Of a DNA stretch of 11,490 nucleotides, positions 6,463 through 11,490 are shown piece by piece. The notes beneath the pieces are model-generated. The model worked only from the letters and a program-made list of their open reading frames with translations, was not told the DNA's origin and searched no databases. Source of the stretch: an uncultured bacterium (GTDB lineage Bacteria > Bacteroidota > Bacteroidia > Bacteroidales > Marinifilaceae); NCBI GenBank assembly GCA_905215395.1, contig CAJMQA010000090.1:1-11490 (forward strand), read 5' to 3'. The position numbers and the translations under genes are program-made. The first letter of the stretch is position 1; every line of letters starts with the position of its first letter.

Positions 6463-7215
6463 TTATTGTTTGACAAAATTATAAGTGATCGTCCCTTTCT
6501 GCACAGCCGGAGCATTGGGATTCTCATTAAAACGTGAACGCCCGGCAGCATCTACAGCCACCGACCAAAGACAGTCATCCGCTTCAGACTGCTTTTCAAT
6601 GACGGTTGCCTTCTGTACAATCCCTTTTCTGTTGACACTGATTTCCACTACAACTTTCCCGCCAAACTCGCATTTAAATACCGGAATAGGTAAAAAGCGG
6701 GCATAGCGTTCCCGCAGATTATAGCTGACACTACTTTCGCCTGAATAGAAAGTAGACTTTAAAGAGTCCAGCTCTTGTTCTTTCCGATCCCGGACATTCT
6801 GCAAGCTATCTCTTTTAAAATGCTTATCCTGCTTCGCTTCATAACGTCCGCGACTTCCCTCTCCTTCCAATTCTTTCAAAATTTCATCCACATATTGCTG
6901 CACATTTGCATCAGCTTGTCTCCTGCGTTGCTGTACATTTTCATTGACGGCAATGGAACGTAACATCCGGCTGACTTCCTCTTCTGAACTTTTCTGCCGG
7001 ATCTCCTCTTTCCGCTGTTCTTCCTCCGCTTTTTTCCGAACCTCGTCATCTTCCGGAGCATCCATGACAATTTCCATTTCCGTATGGACTGCCACACGGG
7101 ATATCTCCATACTTAAAAATAAAATAGCCAGCAAGAGATGAAAAATAACAGTCCCCATAATACCGCGACGATGAGGTATTACAACCTTTTCAATATATTC
7201 TTTAAACGACATCAT
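6463..7215 (-). CDS. TonB-like energy transducer / TonB C-terminal domain protein
   Basis: This 250-residue protein has an inside-out topology signal: short basic cytoplasmic tail (IPHRRG, 13-18), one membrane helix (about 19-38), a periplasmic Glu/Lys/Arg/Gln-rich probable coiled coil (56-155), and a TonB-C-like domain (about 178-250: 'GGKVVVEISVNRKGIVQKATVIEKQS', late helix 'CLWSVAVDAAG', terminal 'GTITYNFV'). TonB proteins couple inner-membrane proton force to outer-membrane receptors. Here the usual Pro-rich spacer is replaced by charged helix, closer to TolA layout, and no ExbB/ExbD gene is in view. C182 and C215 in the periplasmic domain could form a disulfide. Its ATG overlaps the permease stop (ATGA), so translation is coupled. 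A second ATG follows directly (7212). It could be a TolA- or structural-type scaffold rather than a true receptor energiser. Confidence 0.75.
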   Translation of the reverse strand: MMSFKEYIEKVVIPHRRGIMGTVIFHLLLAILFLSMEISRVAVHTEMEIVMDAPEDDEVRKKAEEEQRKEEIRQKSSEEEVSRMLRSIAVNENVQQRRRQADANVQQYVDEILKELEGEGSRGRYEAKQDKHFKRDSLQNVRDRKEQELDSLKSTFYSGESSVSYNLRERYARFLPIPVFKCEFGGKVVVEISVNRKGIVQKATVIEKQSEADDCLWSVAVDAAGRSRFNENPNAPAVQKGTITYNFVKQ

Positions 7216-8447
7216 TCAAATCTTATTGCTTTTATAGGCCGTATCCGTGAAATCAGCATCGTCGGAATGATTAGCATCAGCACCGACACGATCAATACCC
7301 CGGCATTCAACAACAACATATAAAACAGATCAAAATGTATAGGCACTGTATCCATATAATAGGTTGCCGCATCCAGTTTTATGATCCGGAAATAATACTG
7401 AACCCCCGCCAGCAACAACGCAAGTATATTCCCGGCCACCATACCTCTTCCGATCAAACCGATGGCAATATATAAAAACAAACGCCTCAAACATATATTT
7501 TTATAACCTAAAGCTTTCAGTATTCCGATCAAAGAGGTCTTATCCAATATCAGAATCAGCAAACCCGAAACCATATTAAATCCGGCAACTACCACAATCA
7601 ATGTCAGGATAATCCATACATTCATATTCAATAAATTCAACCAGTCAAAAACCTGGGGGGCTGTTTCCCTCAAAGTCGTAATTTTATAAAAATCCTCATC
7701 CTCCTCTACCGGCAATATTTCATCAATTTTCCATTCTGTCAGCGTTATATTATGCATATCCTGCAGTTCCACTCCCAAACCGGACACCTGTTTCCCACCC
7801 CAGCCATTCAAACGCTGCAAATGACGCATATCACAAATAACGAACATATCGTCATATTCCTTGAATCCGGTATCATAAATACCCCGGATTGTAAATACCC
7901 TGACCCGCGGAGGATCTTGTACAAAATGTGCAGAAATGCGGTTTCCCGTCTTTATATTCAGCAAACCGGCAACGGCAGCAGAAATCAAAATATCATTGGA
8001 AACCGTATCTGATGTAAAATCAGGATATTGTCCGGCTAGCAGATGCTTCTTATAAAATCCGGACTGATACAGAGAGTCCATACCTTTCAGTATAACTCCG
8101 TGAATTTCTTCTTTGCTTTTAAGAATTGCCGGTTTAGTAACATAAGCATAAACCTGCTTTACTTCCGGCAAACTTCTGATCTCCGTAACCAGCGAATCAT
8201 TTAGCTGAATATCACTTCCCGCATATGAATTATTATTTTCATAAGCCGTTATATTCAGGTGGGCAGTAAATCCGGACAATTTGGTGGTAATCTCTTTCTT
8301 AAACCCAGTAATGACAAAAACGGACAAAAGCATGACACACACACCCAAAGCAATACCTATCAAAGCTATTTTCACGATAGGTACAGAAACCGTCCCTGTT
8401 TTATCGCCTTTCAGCAATCTTCGCGCTATAAATAATTCCAGATTCAC
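7212..8447 (-). CDS. ABC transporter permease, FtsX/LolC-E-type (MacB-like periplasmic domain)
   Basis: This 411-residue inner-membrane protein has the LolC/E layout. A membrane helix at about 22-48 is followed by a periplasmic MacB_PCD-like domain (about 50-265) and three more helices (about 276-301, 322-349, 373-400). The FtsX signature between helices 2 and 3 is 'LDKTSLIGILKALGYKN' (301-317), the cytoplasmic coupling loop for the ATPase, and the C-terminus is 'ISRIRPIKAIRFE'. Such permeases extract lipoproteins or move lipophilic substrates from the inner membrane with a LolD-type ATPase; none is encoded here, so the partner must lie elsewhere. The start is GTG at 8447: the frame is open upstream to a stop at 8499-8501 but has no ATG, and MNLELFIARRLL is the usual family start. 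It overlaps the TonB-like gene by four bases. Substrate is unknown. Confidence 0.88.
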   Translation of the reverse strand: MNLELFIARRLLKGDKTGTVSVPIVKIALIGIALGVCVMLLSVFVITGFKKEITTKLSGFTAHLNITAYENNNSYAGSDIQLNDSLVTEIRSLPEVKQVYAYVTKPAILKSKEEIHGVILKGMDSLYQSGFYKKHLLAGQYPDFTSDTVSNDILISAAVAGLLNIKTGNRISAHFVQDPPRVRVFTIRGIYDTGFKEYDDMFVICDMRHLQRLNGWGGKQVSGLGVELQDMHNITLTEWKIDEILPVEEDEDFYKITTLRETAPQVFDWLNLLNMNVWIILTLIVVVAGFNMVSGLLILILDKTSLIGILKALGYKNICLRRLFLYIAIGLIGRGMVAGNILALLLAGVQYYFRIIKLDAATYYMDTVPIHFDLFYMLLLNAGVLIVSVLMLIIPTMLISRIRPIKAIRFE

Positions 8448-8476
8448 TGATATATAAATGACTATTGTTTTCCGGA

Positions 8477-8510
8477 CAAATTTAAGGGAAATTATCGATT
8501 ATACCTCAAC
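8477..8510 (-). promoter_or_regulatory. Predicted promoter for the permease/TonB-like operon
   Basis: On the minus strand TAAATTTG (8477-8484) matches the Bacteroidetes -7 pattern exactly. The nearest -33-like element is GTTG (8507-8510), one mismatch from TTTG and separated by 22 nt, one more than the usual maximum. Transcription from here would start about 22 nt upstream of the GTG start at 8447. Confidence 0.45.
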
Positions 8511-8538
8511 ATTTATTTTATCTCAAAAACTTCTCTTA

Positions 8539-8566
8539 TGCATAGAAGAGAAAGATTTTCTATGCA
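8539..8566. repeat. 11-bp inverted repeat with 6-nt loop
   Basis: TGCATAGAAGA (8539-8549) and TTTTCTATGCA (8556-8566) are complementary except for one G.T position, with GAAAGA between. It sits between the two predicted divergent promoters, so it is probably outside both transcripts. This favours a DNA-level operator over a terminator. Confidence 0.5.
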
Positions 8567-8574
8567 ATCGATAT

Positions 8575-8610
8575 AAATTTGATTAATTATAAGTTAAAAT
8601 AGTCAAATTT
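8575..8610. repeat. 8-bp inverted repeat upstream of the aminotransferase
   Basis: AAATTTGA (8575-8582) and TCAAATTT (8603-8610) are perfect inverted copies separated by 20 nt. The second arm adjoins the weak -33-like element of the aminotransferase. AT-rich arms reduce its weight; it may be a paired regulator site. Confidence 0.3.
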
Positions 8611-8677
8611 TTATCTTTCATCAATTAATTTTTGTATTATTGTTTCAAAATGTAAGTAACAAACCATTAATTATATC

Positions 8678-9991
8678 ATGCAAAATAATCTGATTGACAA
8701 ACAGCTGGTTGACTCTACAATGGCGCAGTGCGGGGCAACAAATCTGGATGATGCTTCTATACGTGACACAGTGAAAGTAGCTAACTTGCTGGAAAAAGCG
8801 ACAGGAGAAAAATTTATACGGATGGAAATGGGAGTGCCTGGATTAGCTCCGTCCATTATCGGCACAGAAGCAGAAATAGAAGCCCTGAAGAAAGGGGTAG
8901 CTCAATTCTATCCCATGCTGGAGGGATATCCGGTCCTTTCTGAAGAAGCCGCCCGTTTTGTAAAAAACTTTATGGATGTAGATATCCGGCCGGAAGGAAT
9001 TATCCCCACAGTAGGAGCAATGCAAGCCTCTTATGTTGCTTTTATGGCCCTTACGGAATGTGTCAAAGGTAAAGACACCATATTATTTATTGATCCGGGA
9101 TTCCCTGTTCAGAAAACCCAGCTGGAAGTAATCGGAAAGCCGTATATCACTTTTGATATCTATGAACACCGGGGAGATAAACTGGAAAAAAAATTACGGG
9201 AATATCTGGACAAGGGCAACATTGCCGGTATTGTCTACAGTAACCCGAATAATCCATCCTGGGTTTGTCTGACAGAAAAAGAATTGCAGATCATCGGTAA
9301 ACTGGCCACAGAATATGACACCATCATACTAGAAGACCTGGCCTATTTCGCTATGGATTTCCGGAAAGATCTTTCTCACCCGGGACAAGCACCTTTCCAA
9401 CCGACCGTAGCTAAATATACCGACAATTATATCTTCATGATATCCAGTTCCAAGTTATTCAGCTATGCTGGTCAAAGATTGGGGTTATTGTGTATCTCCG
9501 ATGCACTGTTCCACAAAAAGTATGCCCACTTAAAAGAAAGATACAACTCAGACAAACTGGGCTATACCATTACGTATAAACTGATTTACACCCAAACTTC
9601 CGGAACTGCACATTCTCCGCAATACGCCGTTGCGGCTATTCTGAAAGCGGCAAATGAAGGACAGATAAATATTCTCACAGATGTAAAAGAATATGGTAAA
9701 CGGGCAGAGATTATGAAAAATCTTTACCAGAAAGCCGGTTTCAAAATCGTATATGACAAGGACGGAGAAGAAGATGTCGCTGACGGATTTTATTTTACCA
9801 TCATGTATCCCGGAATGTCAGGAGCTGAATTAGCAAAAGAATTGTTGTATTATGGAATCTCTTCCATCACTCTGAAAGGATGCGGAAGTACCCGTGAAGG
9901 TCTCCGGGCATGTGTTTCCCAGGTGGGACTTGATAAAATGGATACCCTCAAAGAACGGATCGAACGGTTTCAAAAGGATCATGCAATCTGA
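8678..9991 (+). CDS. PLP-dependent aminotransferase, class I/II (fold type I)
   Basis: This 437-residue cytoplasmic enzyme has the full set of fold-type I aminotransferase landmarks. They are Y84 in a 'GYPVL' segment, 'SNPNNPSW' (188-195, with Asn192 as the PLP-ring residue), D220 and Y223 in 'ILEDLAYF', the Schiff-base Lys259 in 'SSSKLFSYAGQRLG' with Arg267 nearby, and C-terminal R410 in 'GLRACVSQ' for the substrate carboxylate. It should transfer amino groups between an amino acid and a 2-oxoacid; the amino acid cannot be told from sequence. It reads toward the ferredoxin oxidoreductase operon, which suggests it may supply that complex with 2-oxoacids. The 139-nt gap with its own promoter means regulation is at least partly separate. 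Start ATG at 8678 gives a normal N-terminal extension. All key residues are present. Confidence 0.92.
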   Translation: MQNNLIDKQLVDSTMAQCGATNLDDASIRDTVKVANLLEKATGEKFIRMEMGVPGLAPSIIGTEAEIEALKKGVAQFYPMLEGYPVLSEEAARFVKNFMDVDIRPEGIIPTVGAMQASYVAFMALTECVKGKDTILFIDPGFPVQKTQLEVIGKPYITFDIYEHRGDKLEKKLREYLDKGNIAGIVYSNPNNPSWVCLTEKELQIIGKLATEYDTIILEDLAYFAMDFRKDLSHPGQAPFQPTVAKYTDNYIFMISSSKLFSYAGQRLGLLCISDALFHKKYAHLKERYNSDKLGYTITYKLIYTQTSGTAHSPQYAVAAILKAANEGQINILTDVKEYGKRAEIMKNLYQKAGFKIVYDKDGEEDVADGFYFTIMYPGMSGAELAKELLYYGISSITLKGCGSTREGLRACVSQVGLDKMDTLKERIERFQKDHAI

Positions 9992-10030
9992 TCCCGGAAA
10001 GATACATTTAAAGAAATAAATCACACTTTT

Positions 10031-10061
10031 TTTGTGGATTTGATTTTAAAATGTAATTTTA
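10031..10061 (+). promoter_or_regulatory. Predicted promoter for the 2-oxoacid:ferredoxin oxidoreductase operon
   Basis: TTTG (10031-10034), a 19-nt spacer and TAATTTTA (10054-10061) fit TTTG-N19-21-TAnnTTTG with one mismatch in the last base. Transcription would start near 10068, leaving a leader of about 60 nt before the ferredoxin ATG. The -33 box lies in an imperfect hairpin (arms 10018-10026 and 10034-10041 with one bulged A, loop of seven T) just after the aminotransferase gene, which might act as a weak terminator for it. Confidence 0.6.
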
Positions 10062-10130
10062 TACCCGAAATCGATTACAAAGCGTAACGAAAAGATACAA
10101 ATATTCGACAAATTATAATTTATTAAAACT

Positions 10131-10358
10131 ATGGCAAAATTCCGAGGAGCAATCGTTGTTGACACCGAGCATTGTAAAGGATGCAGTTTGTGTGTCGTTG
10201 CATGTCCTACCCATGTAATTGAGCTGAATCCCGACGTAAACGGGAAAGGTTACCATTACGCATACATGAAAAATCCGGAAGCCTGCATTGGCTGTGCAAG
10301 TTGCGGTTTAGTATGTCCCGACTCTGTAATCACCGTTTATAAAAAGAGTATAGAATAA
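10131..10358 (+). CDS. 2x[4Fe-4S] ferredoxin subunit of 2-oxoacid:ferredoxin oxidoreductase
   Basis: This 75-residue protein carries two full [4Fe-4S] motifs, C15-x2-C18-x2-C21-x3-C25-P and C52-x2-C55-x2-C58-x3-C62-P, in a bacterial-ferredoxin fold. It matches the small delta (KorD/VorD-like) subunit that passes electrons from the TPP-containing catalytic subunits to soluble ferredoxin. The order delta-alpha-beta is the common layout for multi-subunit oxidoreductases in anaerobes. It lies 22 nt before the VorB gene, so co-transcription is clear. Its reading frame ends in four tandem in-frame TAA stops (10356-10367), a minor oddity that may prevent read-through or be a harmless trinucleotide repeat. 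The start is fixed by normal family length. Confidence 0.9.
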   Translation: MAKFRGAIVVDTEHCKGCSLCVVACPTHVIELNPDVNGKGYHYAYMKNPEACIGCASCGLVCPDSVITVYKKSIE

Positions 10359-10380
10359 TAATAATAAAATTACCAAGAAA

Positions 10381-11463
10381 ATGGCAGAAGTAAAATTAAT
10401 GAAGGGTAATGAAGTAATCGCAGAAGCCGCCATTCGTTGTGGCTGCGATGGCTATTTCGGTTACCCAATCACCCCGCAATCTGAAGTCATGGAAACACTC
10501 ATGCTGCGTAAGCCGTGGGAAGAAACAGGAATGGTGGTATTACAGGCCGAAAGCGAAGTTGCCGCAATCAATATGGTATATGGTGGTGCAGCATGTGGTA
10601 AAAAAGTAATGACCTCTTCTTCAAGTCCCGGTATCAGCTTGAAACAGGAAGGAATCACCTACCTGGCCGGTGCAGAACTTCCTTGTCTGGTGGTGGATGT
10701 TATGCGTGGAGGTCCTGGTCTTGGAACTATTCAGCCTTCTCAGAGCGACTATTTCCAGGCAACCAAAGGTGGTGGACATGGCGACTATCATTTGATCGTA
10801 TTGGCTCCGGCCTCTGTACAGGAGATGAGTGATTTTGTTGTTTTAGGATTTGAACTGGCGTTCAAATACCGGAACCCGGCGATGGTTCTGGCCGACGGTG
10901 TAATCGGACAGATGATGGAGAAAGTGGTTCTACCGGAATACACCCCAAGATGGACAGAAGAAGAAATTGAAAAAATCTCCGGCGACTGGGCATTGACAGG
11001 CAAAAAGAAAAACCGGGAACATCATATCATCACTTCTTTGGAACTGGAAGCACACCGTCAGGAAGTTTTCAATGAAAAACTACAACGGAAATACCGGGAA
11101 ATCGAAGCAAATGAAGTACGTTATGAAGCAATTGATTGTGAAGATGCAGACTATGTTTTTGTAGCCTACGGTTCTTCTGCACGCATTTGCCAGAAATCCA
11201 TACAATTGGCACGTCAGGCCGGTATTAAAGTCGGATTGTTGCGTCCAATCACTCTATATCCTTTCCCAACCCAGGCAATCTCTGATTTGTGCTCTAAAGT
11301 AAAAGGATTCCTTTCGGTAGAGATGAGTGCAGGACAGATGGTTGAAGATGTCCGTCTGGCTGTAAACGGCAGAGTAAAAGTAGACTTCTACGGACGTATG
11401 GGTGGTGTTGTACCAACCCCGGAAGAAATAGTGGATGCACTTAAAAATAAATTTTCAATTTGA
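10381..11463 (+). CDS. vorB: 2-oxoacid:ferredoxin oxidoreductase alpha subunit, VorB-type (3-methyl-2-oxobutanoate dehydrogenase)
   Basis: This complete 360-residue cytoplasmic subunit has an N-terminal pyruvate-ferredoxin-oxidoreductase-type pyrimidine-binding domain with 'YPITPQSE' (28-35), 'QAESEVAA' (55-62), 'TSSSSPGISLKQEG' (78-91) and the Gly-rich 'GPGLGTIQPSQSDYFQ' (111-126). A C-terminal domain (about 248-345) carries 'LLRPITLYPFP'. With the beta subunit and TPP it oxidatively decarboxylates a 2-oxoacid to acyl-CoA and reduces ferredoxin; under reducing conditions it may run in reverse. The QPSQSDYFQ block is what I associate with VorB (branched-chain) rather than KorA (2-oxoglutarate), but specificity should not be taken as proven. 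It follows the ferredoxin subunit by 22 nt and precedes the next subunit by 5 nt. Confidence 0.87.
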   Translation: MAEVKLMKGNEVIAEAAIRCGCDGYFGYPITPQSEVMETLMLRKPWEETGMVVLQAESEVAAINMVYGGAACGKKVMTSSSSPGISLKQEGITYLAGAELPCLVVDVMRGGPGLGTIQPSQSDYFQATKGGGHGDYHLIVLAPASVQEMSDFVVLGFELAFKYRNPAMVLADGVIGQMMEKVVLPEYTPRWTEEEIEKISGDWALTGKKKNREHHIITSLELEAHRQEVFNEKLQRKYREIEANEVRYEAIDCEDADYVFVAYGSSARICQKSIQLARQAGIKVGLLRPITLYPFPTQAISDLCSKVKGFLSVEMSAGQMVEDVRLAVNGRVKVDFYGRMGGVVPTPEEIVDALKNKFSI

Positions 11464-11468
11464 GTAGG

Positions 11469-11490
11469 ATGGAACTAACAGACATTATAA
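11469..11490 (+). CDS. Start of next oxidoreductase subunit (probable TPP-binding beta subunit), cut by window edge
   Basis: An ATG five bases after the vorB stop opens a frame read as MELTDII before the window ends, with AGGA overlapping it as a possible ribosome-binding site. In this operon type the gene after alpha is the TPP-binding beta subunit (VorA/KorB-like). The call rests on position alone; seven codons give no domain evidence. Confidence 0.55.

Larger units (their letters stand above)
8448..8677. other. Divergent intergenic region with inverted repeats
   Basis: This 230-nt AT-rich gap separates the leftward permease unit from the rightward aminotransferase; no small gene is evident. 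It holds a probable permease promoter at 8477-8510, an 11-bp inverted repeat at 8539-8566 and an 8-bp one at 8575-8610. Toward the aminotransferase only a weak promoter is visible: TTTA (8610-8613), 21-nt spacer, TATTATTG (8635-8642), each element one mismatch from consensus. That would place transcription start near 8648, about 30 nt before the ATG. Confidence 0.5.

Noticed and set aside
6876..7097. 73-codon minus-strand open frame inside the TonB-like gene
   Set aside because: An alternative frame over the charged coiled-coil region; its Lys/Arg/Trp-rich product has no domain.
10356..10367. (TAA)4 as a recoding or regulatory signal
   Set aside because: Four tandem stops after the ferredoxin gene need no more explanation than stop reinforcement or trinucleotide repetition.
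1..11490. Genomic island, prophage, defence system or CRISPR content
   Set aside because: No integrase, transposase, phage, nuclease or repeat-spacer pattern is seen on either strand, and base composition and gene style are uniform.

Overview
The window looks like ordinary chromosome of a Bacteroidales bacterium. Several things point there: the lineage-typical families (DUF4837 lipoprotein, DUF3108, Big_5-type Ig-like lipoprotein, VorB-type 2-oxoacid:ferredoxin oxidoreductase), low G+C with AT-rich gaps, weak Shine-Dalgarno sequences, and promoters that fit the Bacteroidetes TTTG / TAnnTTTG pattern. The protein texture would suit an Odoribacter/Butyricimonas-like gut anaerobe, but genus is a guess. 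I see no tRNA, rRNA, CRISPR array, insertion sequence or phage gene, and composition looks even throughout.

All genes from 1 to 8447 lie on the minus strand, and all from 8678 to the right edge lie on the plus strand. In transcription order, the minus side holds three units. (1) An FtsX/LolC-E-type ABC permease (GTG start) overlaps by four bases a TonB-like membrane protein. (2) A cytoplasmic protein with an N-terminal alpha-helical repeat region and a GH16-fold domain is followed after 9 nt by a ComF-family phosphoribosyltransferase-like protein. It has a near-ideal promoter. (3) A three-gene envelope operon follows with its own promoter: Ig-like lipoprotein, DUF3108 exported protein and DUF4837 lipoprotein. 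After an intergenic hairpin comes the 5' part of a NamZ-type (DUF1343, GH171) exo-N-acetylmuramidase, cut by the left edge.

The plus side holds a fold-type I PLP aminotransferase. After a promoter-bearing gap it is followed by a 2-oxoacid:ferredoxin oxidoreductase operon: a 2x[4Fe-4S] ferredoxin subunit, VorB, and the first codons of the next subunit, cut by the right edge. The likely chemistry is amino acid to 2-oxoacid to acyl-CoA plus reduced ferredoxin, as in amino-acid fermentation or its reductive reverse. The substrate cannot be read from sequence.

The item most worth a second look is the GH16-like protein at 4932-6362. Where active GH16 enzymes have E-x-D-x-x-E, it reads H-V-E-I-M-K, so both catalytic glutamates appear replaced. 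It has no signal peptide, and about 200 residues of repetitive Tyr/Lys/Glu-rich helices precede the GH16 fold. This suggests a cytoplasmic pseudo-glycosidase or carbohydrate-binding protein of undescribed role, transcribed with a ComF protein.
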